Position numbers and translations under genes: made by a program
In this document: in pieces, positions 1 through 7,137 of the stretch
Numbering within the stretch: position 1 is the first letter of the stretch
Layout: each line of letters starts with the position of its first letter
The notes under the pieces: generated by a model
Databases searched by the model: none
The model's input: only the letters and a program-made list of their open reading frames with translations
Told to the model about the DNA's origin: nothing
Assembly: GCF_010731855.1 (NCBI RefSeq)
Contig: NZ_AP022620.1
Coordinates: 4,960,001-5,024,000, forward strand
DNA length: 64,000 nucleotides
Origin: Mycolicibacterium anyangense
GTDB lineage: Bacteria; Actinomycetota; Actinomycetes; Mycobacteriales; Mycobacteriaceae
Reading direction: 5' to 3'

Positions 1-1
1 G

Positions 2-349
2 TTCGGCTTCGACGCATTGCGTCAGGTCACCCCGGCCACGATCAGCGATGCCCAGCTGCGGCAGCTGCTGGCCTTCCGCCGCGGCGCCGGTGCCATCTGC
101 GTGGTCGCCGGTCTGGGCCTGGCCTATCTGACGGGCAAGACCCGCAACGGCGATGTGCGATTCCGCCGCGCCACCATCGGCTTGGGCCTGGCGCTCATCG
201 TGCTGGTCGGGATTCTCCAGGTCGGCGTCAACATCGGTCTGGTGGCGCTGGTGAGCCTGCTGCCCATCATCGCCGGCACCCTGCTGCTGACCCGTCCCGT
301 CGTGGCGGGCTGGTTCGACCCCGGCGACACCTCGAGGTCCGATGACTGA
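2..349 (+). CDS. Small membrane protein, 5' end cut by window edge
   Basis: The reading frame is already open at base 2, so the gene probably starts upstream; an in-frame TTG at 17 would give 110 residues but has no convincing ribosome site. At least three hydrophobic segments are visible (about residues 25-40, 53-70 and 73-92 counted from that TTG), pointing to an integral membrane protein. It overlaps the next gene by 8 bp, so the first three genes look like one operon. I do not recognise the family and assign no function. Confidence 0.7.
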   Translation, partial: FGFDALRQVTPATISDAQLRQLLAFRRGAGAICVVAGLGLAYLTGKTRNGDVRFRRATIGLGLALIVLVGILQVGVNIGLVALVSLLPIIAGTLLLTRPVVAGWFDPGDTSRSDD

Positions 350-845
350 GGCGCCGAGTGTGCAGGCCGAGCCGCTGTTCTTCGAACGTGGCGCGAGTTG
401 GTACTGGCTGCTGGCCGGCCCGGTGTCGGCGGTGGCGATGCTCGTCATCCAGCTCAAGGGTGGGATGGGTATCCAGCTGTTCGTGCCGATGGTGTTCCTC
501 GTTCTGGTGACCGGGTTCCTCTACCTGCAGGTGAAGGCCGCCCGCATCCATACCAGCGTCGAGCTCACCGCGGACTCACTGCGGCAGGGGACCGAGGTGG
601 TTCCGGTGCGGACCATCGTGGGGTTGTATCCCGAATCTTCGCACGGCCCGAAATCGCGTGAAGCGACGGAGAAGTGGCAGGAGGCCCGGGCACTGGGGGA
701 GCTGAGCGGGGTTCCGCGCGGACGCACCGGCATCGGCCTGCACCTCAGCGGGGAGCGCACCGCGCAGGCATGGGCGCGCAACCATCGCGAGTTGCGCGCG
801 CAACTGACCAAACTGGTCGAGGAGAGGACGGCAGGTTCCTCATGA
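342..845 (+). CDS. Two-TM membrane protein, DUF3093-like
   Basis: A 167-residue protein with two N-terminal hydrophobic segments (about residues 21-38 and 45-63) and a soluble C-terminal half of about 100 residues containing a short beta-rich stretch. The TM hairpin plus soluble tail recalls the actinobacterial DUF3093 family, but that is a resemblance only. It overlaps its upstream neighbour by 8 bp and its downstream neighbour by 4 bp (ATGA), indicating translational coupling in a three-gene membrane-protein operon. No catalytic motif is visible. Confidence 0.7.
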   Translation: MTEAPSVQAEPLFFERGASWYWLLAGPVSAVAMLVIQLKGGMGIQLFVPMVFLVLVTGFLYLQVKAARIHTSVELTADSLRQGTEVVPVRTIVGLYPESSHGPKSREATEKWQEARALGELSGVPRGRTGIGLHLSGERTAQAWARNHRELRAQLTKLVEERTAGSS

Positions 846-1078
846 GGCACGTGATTGCGCTGGTGCTGGCCGTCCTCGCCGGCGTCGGCGCCGTCTGGAG
901 CTGGCTTCAGGTGCGCACCATCGTCGACGTGGCGCCGGTGACAGACGGACAGCCCGCGACCACCTCGGTGGCCTACGACCCGCCGCTGATGCTGCTGACC
1001 ATGGCGCTGGCCACCGCAGCCGGGGTGTTGCTGGTCGTCGGGGTCGCGGGCGTGGTGCGGTCCCGTCGGCGCGGCTGA
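842..1078 (+). CDS. Small two-TM membrane protein
   Basis: A 78-residue protein starting at the ATG that overlaps the previous stop codon by 4 bp. One hydrophobic segment lies at residues 1-22 and a second at about 47-70, ending in an RSRRR positive tail, so both termini are probably cytoplasmic. A longer in-frame reading from 674 exists, but it runs antiparallel in logic to the real upstream gene (different frame) and is not credible. Function unknown; last gene of the small operon before the copper ATPase. Confidence 0.65.
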   Translation: MRHVIALVLAVLAGVGAVWSWLQVRTIVDVAPVTDGQPATTSVAYDPPLMLLTMALATAAGVLLVVGVAGVVRSRRRG

Positions 1079-1196
1079 GACTTCCGGCCGGCTCTGCTTC
1101 AACCGTCGAGCGGGGCTTGCTCACCGGGTACTTACCGCAGTTCGGTAGGTGAACGCGATCAAACCCTGATGACAGGATTCGCCGTTCCAGCAGTTC

Positions 1197-1230
1197 TTGA
1201 TACTATACCCCCCAGGGGTATAGTCGAGGT
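1197..1230 (+). promoter_or_regulatory. Leaderless SigA-type promoter of the P1B ATPase
   Basis: TTGATA at 1197-1202 and TATAGT at 1219-1224 are separated by 16 bp. The -10 element ends six bases before the ATG at 1231, so the predicted transcription start is the A of the start codon, giving a leaderless mRNA as is common in mycobacteria. The GAGGT touching the ATG is too close to serve as a ribosome site, which supports this reading. The operator lies in the spacer and overlaps the -10 element. Confidence 0.7.
1203..1223. promoter_or_regulatory. Perfect inverted repeat, CsoR/RicR-like metal operator
   Basis: CTATACCCC (1203-1211) and GGGGTATAG (1215-1223) form a perfect 9-bp inverted repeat with a 3-bp spacer. 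Such TA-ACCCC/GGGGT-TA dyads are typical of CsoR-family copper repressors. It fills the spacer and part of the -10 element of the ATPase promoter, a classic repression geometry. No CsoR gene lies in this window, so the regulator would act in trans. Confidence 0.7.
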
Positions 1231-3348
1231 ATGTCAACGACCGACCTCCAGCTGAGCGGCATGAGCTGCGCATCCTGCGCGGCCAAGATCGAGCGCAGCC
1301 TCAACAGGCTGGACGGTGTGCACGCGACGGTGAACTTCGCCGTCGAGCAGGCACACGTCGAACACGGCCCGAAGGTCAGCGAAGCGGATCTGGTCCAGGC
1401 CGTGGAAGCCACCGGCTATCACGCCTCGGTGGTCGACCACGCCGGCCACCTGAGCCACGATCACATGAACCACGACGTCCCGGCCGAGCAGTTGCGGCCG
1501 CGGCTCGTGGTCTCGGCGGTGCTGGCGGTCCCCGTGGTCGCGATCTCGATGGTCATGGCCTGGCAGTTCGCGGGCTGGCAGTGGGTGATGCTGGCATTGA
1601 CCACTCCGATCGTGTTCTGGGGCGGCTACCCGTTTCACAAGGCGGCAATCAACAGTGCCCGGCATGGCTCGTCGACCATGGACACGCTGGTGTCGATCGG
1701 CACCCTGGCCGCCTACCTGTGGTCGGCATTCACGGTGGTCACCGGGGCAACGGCCCACGGCTACAGCCAGGTCCACGGCCATGTCTATTTCGAGGTGGCC
1801 GCCGCGGTCACGGTGTTCCTGTTGGCCGGGCGCTACGCCGAGGCCAAGGCCAAGCGCTCGGCCGGTGCGGCACTGCGTGCGCTGTTGTCGCTGGGCGCCA
1901 AGGACGCGGTGGTCAGCCGCGGCGGCGAGGAGGTCCGGATCCCCGCCGAGCAGCTGCAGGTGGGCGATGTGATGGTGGTGCGCCCAGGGGAGCGGGTGGC
2001 CACCGACGGCGTCGTCGTCGACGGCGCCTCGGCGCTGGACACCTCCGCGATGACGGGTGAATCAGTCCCGGTGGACGTGCGCGCCGGTGATGAGGTGCTC
2101 GGCGGCGCGGTCAACACCTACGGCCGAATCCTGGTGCGTGCCAGCCGGGTTGGTGCCGATACCCAGCTGTCGCGGATGGCCCGCATGGTGGCCGATGCCC
2201 AGGGTGGCAAAGCGTCGATTCAGCGGTTGGCCGACCGAGTCTCTGCGGTGTTCGTGCCGGTGGTGCTGGGCATCGCCGCGCTGACGCTGGCCGGATGGCT
2301 GGTGTCCGGGCATTCGGTGGCCGCGGCGTTCACCGCCGCAGTGGCGGTGCTGATCATCGCGTGCCCCTGCGCGCTGGGGCTGGCCACGCCGACGGCGATC
2401 CTGGTCGGCACCGGCCGCGGCGCCCAGCTCGGGGTGCTGATCAAGGAACCCCAGGTGCTCGAGACCGTCACCGGCATCGACACCGTCGTGCTGGACAAGA
2501 CCGGCACCGTCACCACCGGAACCATGACCGTGGACGGCGTCGAGGGCGACCAACCCGATACTGCCCTGGCCCGCGCGGCCGCCGTCGAGTCGGCGTCCGA
2601 GCATCCGGTGGCCGCCGCGATCGTGGCGGCTGCCCGCGCGCGGGGCCTCGTCGTTGCCCCGGTGAGCGACTTCGTCAACGAACCGGGTACCGGTGTGACG
2701 GGTGTGGTCGACGGGCTGACGGTGCGGGTGGCGCGGGCCGCTGACGACGACGGACGCACCAGTGTCGCGGTCAGCTGGGACGGCAGGCAGCAGGGCGTCA
2801 TCCGGCTGGTCGATGCGGTCAAGTCCACGAGTGCCGGGGCGATCGCCGAACTGAAGTCCATGGGGATCACGCCAGTGCTGCTCACCGGTGACAACGCCGC
2901 GGTGGCTGCCAGGGTCGCCGACGAGGTAGGGATCTCCTCGGGCGACGTGGTCGCTGGGGTGCTCCCGTCGGAGAAGGCCGATGCCATCACGCGACTGCAG
3001 GCACAGGGGCGCCGGGTGGCGATGGTGGGGGACGGGGTGAACGACTCGGTGGCGCTGGCCACCGCCGATGTCGGCATGGCGATGGGAACCGGCACAGATG
3101 CGGCCATCGAGGCCGGCGACATCACGCTGGTCCGGGGCGACCTGCGCACCGTGCCAACCGCGCTGCGCCTATCGGCGCGCACGTTGCGGATCATCAAGCA
3201 GAACCTGTTCTGGGCGTTCGGCTACAACGTGGCCGCCATCCCGCTGGCGGCGCTGGGGCTGCTGAACCCGATGATCGCGGGCGCGGCCATGGCATTCTCC
3301 TCGGTGTTGGTGGTCACCAACAGCCTGCGGCTCAAGCGCTTTCACTGA
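1231..3348 (+). CDS. Copper-translocating P1B-type ATPase
   Basis: A 705-residue heavy-metal exporter ATPase expected to pump Cu(I) across the plasma membrane. In order: N-terminal HMA domain with metal site GMSCASC (Cys13, Cys16); a His-rich linker at about 70-82; transmembrane helices; actuator-domain TGES; the CPC metal-transit motif at 378-380; the phosphorylated Asp in DKTGT at about 422; and the hinge GDGVND at about 600. All catalytic elements are intact and length is normal for the family. It resembles mycobacterial CtpA/CtpB/CtpV; I cannot choose between them, and silver transport is possible. The promoter carries a CsoR-like operator, so copper induction is likely. It is monocistronic by spacing. 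Confidence 0.92.
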   Translation: MSTTDLQLSGMSCASCAAKIERSLNRLDGVHATVNFAVEQAHVEHGPKVSEADLVQAVEATGYHASVVDHAGHLSHDHMNHDVPAEQLRPRLVVSAVLAVPVVAISMVMAWQFAGWQWVMLALTTPIVFWGGYPFHKAAINSARHGSSTMDTLVSIGTLAAYLWSAFTVVTGATAHGYSQVHGHVYFEVAAAVTVFLLAGRYAEAKAKRSAGAALRALLSLGAKDAVVSRGGEEVRIPAEQLQVGDVMVVRPGERVATDGVVVDGASALDTSAMTGESVPVDVRAGDEVLGGAVNTYGRILVRASRVGADTQLSRMARMVADAQGGKASIQRLADRVSAVFVPVVLGIAALTLAGWLVSGHSVAAAFTAAVAVLIIACPCALGLATPTAILVGTGRGAQLGVLIKEPQVLETVTGIDTVVLDKTGTVTTGTMTVDGVEGDQPDTALARAAAVESASEHPVAAAIVAAARARGLVVAPVSDFVNEPGTGVTGVVDGLTVRVARAADDDGRTSVAVSWDGRQQGVIRLVDAVKSTSAGAIAELKSMGITPVLLTGDNAAVAARVADEVGISSGDVVAGVLPSEKADAITRLQAQGRRVAMVGDGVNDSVALATADVGMAMGTGTDAAIEAGDITLVRGDLRTVPTALRLSARTLRIIKQNLFWAFGYNVAAIPLAALGLLNPMIAGAAMAFSSVLVVTNSLRLKRFH

Positions 3349-3385
3349 CGTCACTTCCGTCACCGCGCGCGAGGGCATGGCATTG

Positions 3386-3408
3386 GTGCCCGCCTCTGAG
3401 CGACTCCG
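3386..3408. repeat. Short dispersed repeat, copy 1
   Basis: The 23-bp string with core GTGCCCGCCTCTGAGCGACT recurs at 56440-56462 (one base different over the 23 bp) and, for 20 bp on the minus strand, at 56815-56796. This copy is intergenic; the other two lie at gene 3' ends. It looks like a dispersed short repeat rather than coding sequence. Confidence 0.5.
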
Positions 3409-3422
3409 TCCTGTGAGCGTTG

Positions 3423-3480
3423 CCGAGATTGACAGCACGCAGACGCCCACTCGATCTTTGTGTGCGTCAGTTCAATCTCG
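3423..3480. repeat. Dispersed palindromic repeat, copy 1
   Basis: A roughly 58-bp element bounded by CGAGATTGA (3424-3432) and TCAATCTCG (3472-3480). Its interior includes ACTCGATCTTT. The same element, in opposite orientation and with clear similarity across the whole length, occurs at 62535-62593. It sits in the 244-bp gap after the P-type ATPase, where it could form a transcription-ending hairpin. Confidence 0.7.
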
Positions 3481-3535
3481 ATGGCGAACGCCGGTAGTGC
3501 CCTCCAGATCGTGAGGGCGGGTGTGACGAGTGGTG

Positions 3536-3551
3536 CGTGACGGTCGTCACG
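3536..3551. promoter_or_regulatory. Inverted repeat upstream of oxygenase, candidate TetR operator
   Basis: CGTGACG and CGTCACG form a perfect 7-bp inverted repeat around a 2-bp centre. It lies 41 bp before the oxygenase start codon. The second gene of that operon encodes a TetR regulator, the usual owner of such a site. Assignment is inference. Confidence 0.45.
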
Positions 3552-3592
3552 ACCGGTTGGTACAAAGTGCGAAATCTGTAACACTGTTGCAC

Positions 3593-4447
3593 ATGACGGA
3601 GCTTGCCGAACCGACGCCCGCGACCGACGCCCTGCCGTTGGGTCCGCAGTCACTGGTGTGGCGCTACTTCGGCGACAACCGCATGTTCCTCATCGGTCCG
3701 CGCCCCGCCGTGCTGCAGAACATGCTGGCCCAGCTCGGCCAGGGGGTGTTCGACCACTCGGTCTGGTTCGCCGACACCGCGGCGCGGATCAAGCGCTCCC
3801 TGCCCCCGATCTTCATGACGGTCTACGGCAGTGACGACGACAACGCCGGCCCGCGGGTCCGCGACTTCCACGTCAACATCAAGGGCGACATGCCTGACGG
3901 GAGTCGCTACCACGCGCTGGACCCCGATACCTACTACTGGGCCCACGCCACCTTCTTCGACCAAGCGCTCTACTTCGCCGACACCTTCGTCAAGCGCCTC
4001 ACCCGCGCCGAGAAGGAGCAGATGTACTCCGAATCCAAGACCTGGTACCGCCGCTACGGGGTCAGCGACCGGCCGATGCCCGCCGACTACACCGAGTTCG
4101 AGCGGTATTGGGACCACATGATCAACGACGTGCTCGTCGCCCACCCGACCGCCAAGTACGGTATCGGCTACGTCACCAAGGGCTTTCCCAAGCCCAAGGC
4201 GGTCCATCCACTGGTGTGGCGGCTGGTATCGCCGGTCTTCAACCCGGTGGCGGCCTTCCTCACCACCGGCGGAATGCCGCCGCGCACCCGGGAGGTGCTG
4301 GGCTTGCCGTGGAGTGGCCGCAAGGAGCGCGCCTATCAACTCTTCGCCGCGCTGTGGCGCTCCCGTGCGGTCAACTGGCTGTGGGATCATCTTCCGATGA
4401 CGGTGCGCTACAACGGTTACGCCAGAAAAGGTTTCGCGCAGGCGTAG
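3593..4447 (+). CDS. Oxygenase MpaB family protein (DUF2236)
   Basis: A 284-residue protein resembling the MpaB/latex-clearing-protein fold (DUF2236), a group of haem-b-linked oxygenases common in mycobacteria. Visible family features are the N-terminal segment around [17 protein letters not shown], the [16 protein letters not shown] stretch at about 115-130 with the conserved His, and an [11 protein letters not shown] loop. There is no signal peptide, so it should be cytoplasmic. The ATG at 3593 was preferred to the in-frame GTG at 3530 because the extra residues do not fit the family start. One base separates it from the following TetR gene, so they are co-transcribed. Substrate unknown. 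Confidence 0.75.
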   Translation: MTELAEPTPATDALPLGPQSLVWRYFGDNRMFLIGPRPAVLQNMLAQLGQGVFDHSVWFADTAARIKRSLPPIFMTVYGSDDDNAGPRVRDFHVNIKGDMPDGSRYHALDPDTYYWAHATFFDQALYFADTFVKRLTRAEKEQMYSESKTWYRRYGVSDRPMPADYTEFERYWDHMINDVLVAHPTAKYGIGYVTKGFPKPKAVHPLVWRLVSPVFNPVAAFLTTGGMPPRTREVLGLPWSGRKERAYQLFAALWRSRAVNWLWDHLPMTVRYNGYARKGFAQA

Positions 4448-4448
4448 C

Positions 4449-5036
4449 ATGGCTGACCCGTCCACCGAAGCGATCCTCGACGCCGCGCTCGTCGAGTTCG
4501 ACCGGCATGGCATCCGACGGGTTGCGCTCGACGACGTGGCCCGCCGCGCCGGGGTGAGTCGCACGACGATCTACCGGCGGTTCGCCAACAAGGACGACCT
4601 GGTCGCCGCGGTGATGGACCGGGAGAACGTGCGACTGTTCGCCGACATCGCCGACGAACTCTCAAGCTCACGCCCGCAGAGCAATTACTACGTCGAGGCG
4701 TTCACCCAGGCGATCCTGCGCAGCCGCGAGCACCGGGTACTGCACCGGATGGTGCTCGACGAGCCCGCACTGACTCTGGAGCTGGCCCGCACCCACTATG
4801 CGGCCGCGGTCCTGCGAATCGAGCAGGCTCTGCAGGTGATCTTCCCGGCCGGTTTCGCCGAGCGGATCGGGCCGCAGGCCGTCCACGACCTGGCCGACTG
4901 TATCTGGCGATACGCCCTGATGATCCAGCTGCTGCCCAGTGCCGAACCGGTCGACACCGCTGACGACATCAGAGCCTTTGCCACCAAGCACTTTCTGCCC
5001 AGCCTTCCCGAGGCGTTGCGCACGGTGCCCGTTTAG
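4449..5036 (+). CDS. TetR-family transcriptional regulator
   Basis: A 195-residue TetR protein. The N-terminal helix-turn-helix is clear at about residues 25-50 ([25 protein letters not shown]), followed by a helical ligand-binding domain. It begins one base after the oxygenase stop codon and probably represses that operon through the palindrome at 3536-3551. Its 3' end overlaps by 4 bp the convergent secreted-protein gene. Confidence 0.85.
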   Translation: MADPSTEAILDAALVEFDRHGIRRVALDDVARRAGVSRTTIYRRFANKDDLVAAVMDRENVRLFADIADELSSSRPQSNYYVEAFTQAILRSREHRVLHRMVLDEPALTLELARTHYAAAVLRIEQALQVIFPAGFAERIGPQAVHDLADCIWRYALMIQLLPSAEPVDTADDIRAFATKHFLPSLPEALRTVPV

Positions 5037-5305
5037 TCGTCGCCGGGGCAGTCGATGTCGACATAGGCGGTGCCGGGTTGCATCGGCCCTCGCAGTGTCG
5101 GATGCACACCGGTGACCGTGCACCGGGCCAGTCCGCCGCTGAGTTGTCCGTTGAGTTGCACATCGTAGCCCTGGCCCTGCAGCTCGCTCACGACGTCAGC
5201 GGCGCTGTTCGTCGTCCTGGCCGACGCCGCGGCGACCGCGGGTGTGCTTGCCGCGCTCGACGCCACGATGAGCATCGCGCCAATTGTCTTGCTGCACTTG
5301 TTCAT
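5033..5305 (-). CDS. Small secreted protein
   Basis: A 90-residue protein with an N-terminal signal peptide (hydrophobic stretch about 9-24, likely cleavage after an AVA-type site near 24-26) and a mature part of about 64 residues containing two cysteines (CTV and DCPGDD) that could form a disulfide. The family is not recognised; DUF4333-like small exported mycobacterial proteins have a similar layout. Its start codon lies 4 bp after a TGTAACC-N7-CTATCTAG motif shared with the neighbouring sigma-factor and cupredoxin promoters, suggesting common control. There is almost no room for a ribosome site, so the message may be leaderless. Confidence 0.7.
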   Translation of the reverse strand: MNKCSKTIGAMLIVASSAASTPAVAAASARTTNSAADVVSELQGQGYDVQLNGQLSGGLARCTVTGVHPTLRGPMQPGTAYVDIDCPGDD

Positions 5306-5309
5306 ACCA

Positions 5310-5331
5310 CTAGATAGCCGGTGAGGTTACA
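5310..5331 (-). promoter_or_regulatory. Bipartite promoter motif, site A
   Basis: On the minus strand TGTAACC (5331-5325), 7 bp, then CTATCTAG (5317-5310), ending 4 bp before the ATG of the small secreted protein. Sites at 6577-6598 and 6611-6629 share both halves. The half-site spacing is shorter than a normal -35/-10 distance, so it could be an activator or repressor site, or an unusual sigma-factor promoter. Confidence 0.6.
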
Positions 5332-5333
5332 GA

Positions 5334-6020
5334 TCAGGACGGCTGGATGGGTGGTGCGAGCACTTCGACCACGCCATCGCGTTCGCGAACATCGAAGTGC
5401 GGCAGCGGTTTGGGCGCGATCGGCAGGGCATGCGAGACCACTTGGCCGGCAGGGGAGAACGACGTCAGATGGCATGGGCACCGTAGCCGATCGGCGCCCT
5501 GGTCGAACCACAAGGCGCAGCCCTGGTGGGTGCAGATACCCGAGACCGCCGAGACCGCACCTTTGACCCGGCGGACGAATCCCTTGACCGAACCAAGATC
5601 GAACGCGTGAACGGAACCCTCGGTGAGTGCGGAACTGTCCGCGACGGCGCGCCATGCGCCGTCGGTGGGAGCCAGCTCGCCGCCGTCGCCCTGCTCGGCG
5701 ACCGGGGAGAGTAGCCGGTCGACCGACACCGATGCGACCGCGGCAGTGGCCGCCGCCGCGGTTCCGATGATCACCTGGCGGCGGGTCGAGGAGATGGTGC
5801 GCCGTGGTGGTGGTGTCTCACCGGACATCTGCTGTGCCAGGCGGGCTTTGAGAGTGCCGACGAACTCCGGCGAGGGCGTATCGGCTCCCGGCCGGGCGGC
5901 GACCAGTTCGATGGCAGTTCGCAACTGGGCGGCCTCGAACTCGTTGGGATCGAATCCTCGGGGCGATCGTCCCGCCAACAGGTCCTCGATGGCGGTGTGC
6001 AATCCGCGATCGGTCATCAC
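5334..6020 (-). CDS. Membrane-anchored Rieske [2Fe-2S] protein, possible anti-sigma factor
   Basis: A 228-residue protein in three parts. Residues 1-75 are polar and helical with no export signal. A twin-arginine segment (STRRQVIIG, Arg80-Arg81) then leads into a single hydrophobic anchor at about 82-100. From about 120 there is a Rieske domain with cluster ligands C163-x-H165 and C181-x-x-H184, plus C168 and C183 placed to form the disulfide of high-potential bc1-type Rieske proteins. The cluster domain should face outside after Tat export. The gene overlaps the upstream ECF sigma gene by 4 bp, where an anti-sigma factor is usually encoded, and its N-terminal cytoplasmic region has the right size. 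Rieske identity is sure; the anti-sigma role is inference. Confidence 0.88.
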   Translation of the reverse strand: MMTDRGLHTAIEDLLAGRSPRGFDPNEFEAAQLRTAIELVAARPGADTPSPEFVGTLKARLAQQMSGETPPPRRTISSTRRQVIIGTAAAATAAVASVSVDRLLSPVAEQGDGGELAPTDGAWRAVADSSALTEGSVHAFDLGSVKGFVRRVKGAVSAVSGICTHQGCALWFDQGADRLRCPCHLTSFSPAGQVVSHALPIAPKPLPHFDVRERDGVVEVLAPPIQPS

Positions 6021-6553
6021 CGTGTCCCGTCGTCGATCTGCGCGGCCAGCCGCAGTGCGCGGTGTTGCAGAACCTTGGCGTTGTTCACGCTCACACCGAG
6101 CGCACCGGCCGTGTCACGAACCGAAAGTCCCTGCAGGAAACGGAGTTCCAGGACTCGTCGGTAGTTGTCGGGTAGGGCGGCGAGCACCGAGGTCAACCGT
6201 TGTGGCGCGGTGCTGGGGATGGGCTCTGCCAAGACTGGAACGGGAAGATCGTCGATAGTGGTGATCTGCTGTCCCATTGTGGAGCGCCAGTGGGCGGCCA
6301 GCACGGTGCGCGCCGTGGCACGTAGGTAGGACCGCACCTCGGCGACGCTCGCGGTCAACCGCAGTGGCCGCATCGCAGTCAGGAAGACCTCGGAGGTCAA
6401 GTCTTCGGCGTCCGGCCGGTTACCGACCCGGTTGAAGATGGTGCGGTAGACCCACAGAACGTTGTCCTCGTAGACCGCTTCCCAATTCGGGTAGCGCTCG
6501 TCGGACACCAGCCGCAAATCGGGGTGCGGCTCCCGTCTTTCGCGCGCGGGCAT
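6017..6553 (-). CDS. ECF-type RNA polymerase sigma factor
   Basis: A 178-residue sigma factor with region 2 at about 25-80 (including RPDAEDLTSEVFLTAM) and region 4 at about 120-170 (LPDNYRRVLELRFLQGLSVRDTA, then a helix-turn-helix). There is no extended C-terminal domain. The ATG at 6553 was chosen over the GTG at 6571 because GAGAGGCGG sits 5-8 bases before it. It is translationally coupled to the Rieske gene. A TGTAACC/CTATCT motif upstream is shared with the divergent cupredoxin promoter and the small secreted gene, which suggests autoregulation of a local regulon. ECF group not assigned. Confidence 0.9.
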   Translation of the reverse strand: MPARERREPHPDLRLVSDERYPNWEAVYEDNVLWVYRTIFNRVGNRPDAEDLTSEVFLTAMRPLRLTASVAEVRSYLRATARTVLAAHWRSTMGQQITTIDDLPVPVLAEPIPSTAPQRLTSVLAALPDNYRRVLELRFLQGLSVRDTAGALGVSVNNAKVLQHRALRLAAQIDDGTR

Positions 6554-6576
6554 ACATCCGCCTCTCGTCACATGCT

Positions 6577-6598
6577 CTAGATAGCGCGACGGGTTACA
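6577..6598 (-). promoter_or_regulatory. Bipartite promoter motif, site B (sigma gene)
   Basis: Minus strand: TGTAACC (6598-6592), 7 bp, CTATCTAG (6584-6577), identical in both halves and spacing to site A. It precedes the sigma-factor start by about 24 bp. Together with site C it forms the inverted repeat GGTTACA-N12-TGTAACC (6592-6617) at the centre of the divergent promoter. Confidence 0.65.
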
Positions 6599-6610
6599 CC
6601 CGAAGAGGGC

Positions 6611-6629
6611 TGTAACCGCGGGCCTATCT
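6611..6629 (+). promoter_or_regulatory. Bipartite promoter motif, site C (cupredoxin gene)
   Basis: Plus strand: TGTAACC (6611-6617), 6 bp, CTATCT (6624-6629), 52 bp before the cupredoxin ATG. The spacer is one base shorter than in sites A and B. Confidence 0.6.
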
Positions 6630-6681
6630 CTTGGTTAGACGTCCGCGCCGCGGACGCGGTTCACTCGAGGAGGACGCGATC

Positions 6682-7137
6682 ATGACTCGCACCCGCGCCG
6701 GCACCGCTGCGGTGCTGGCCACCGCCGGCATCACCGCCCTGGTTGCCTGCTCGCACCCGGTCGCGACACCCGCACCGGACTTCGGCGCCAACGGTGGGAC
6801 GCCGGTCGGTATGTCGGGAATGACCGGGATGCCGGTGCCGTCGAGTCAGTCTTCGGCGCCCGCCACGTCCGCCCAGCAGCCGGTTGTCGGCACCGCTGTC
6901 GACATCACCAATTTCGCGTTCACTCCGGCCACCCTGACGGTCAAGGTCGGTGACACCGTCACGTGGACCAACCATGACGAGGAACCGCACACCGTCGTCG
7001 CCGATGACGGGTCGTTCCACTCACCAGGCCTCGGGACCAACGACAAGTACACCTTCACGTTCACCGCGCCCGGCAGTTTCAGCTACCTCTGCAGCATCCA
7101 TCCGTTCATGCACGGCACCGTGGTGGTGTCGGCATGA
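6682..7137 (+). CDS. Cupredoxin-domain lipoprotein
   Basis: A 151-residue exported blue-copper protein. A signal peptide ends in a lipobox, LVAC with Cys23, so it should be lipid-anchored outside the membrane. A Met-rich patch at 43-50 (GMSGMTGM) is typical of extracytoplasmic copper binding. The cupredoxin fold follows, with type-1 copper ligands His103, Cys137, His140 and Met143 (C-x2-H-x2-M). GAGGAGGA precedes the ATG. It shares 4 bp with the next gene. The divergent sigma/Rieske pair and shared promoter motif imply a redox or copper-linked function; electron transfer to or from the Rieske domain is possible but unproven. Confidence 0.88.
   Translation: MTRTRAGTAAVLATAGITALVACSHPVATPAPDFGANGGTPVGMSGMTGMPVPSSQSSAPATSAQQPVVGTAVDITNFAFTPATLTVKVGDTVTWTNHDEEPHTVVADDGSFHSPGLGTNDKYTFTFTAPGSFSYLCSIHPFMHGTVVVSA

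Noticed and set aside
2220..3197. Long minus-strand open frame across the copper ATPase
   Set aside because: Ser/Thr/Ala/Pro-biased translation with no motif, no ribosome site; an antisense shadow of a high-GC gene.
5310..6629. Reading TGTAACC and CTATCT as a normal ECF -35/-10 pair
   Set aside because: The halves are only 6-7 bp apart, too short for the usual spacing, so kept as an unclassified bipartite motif.
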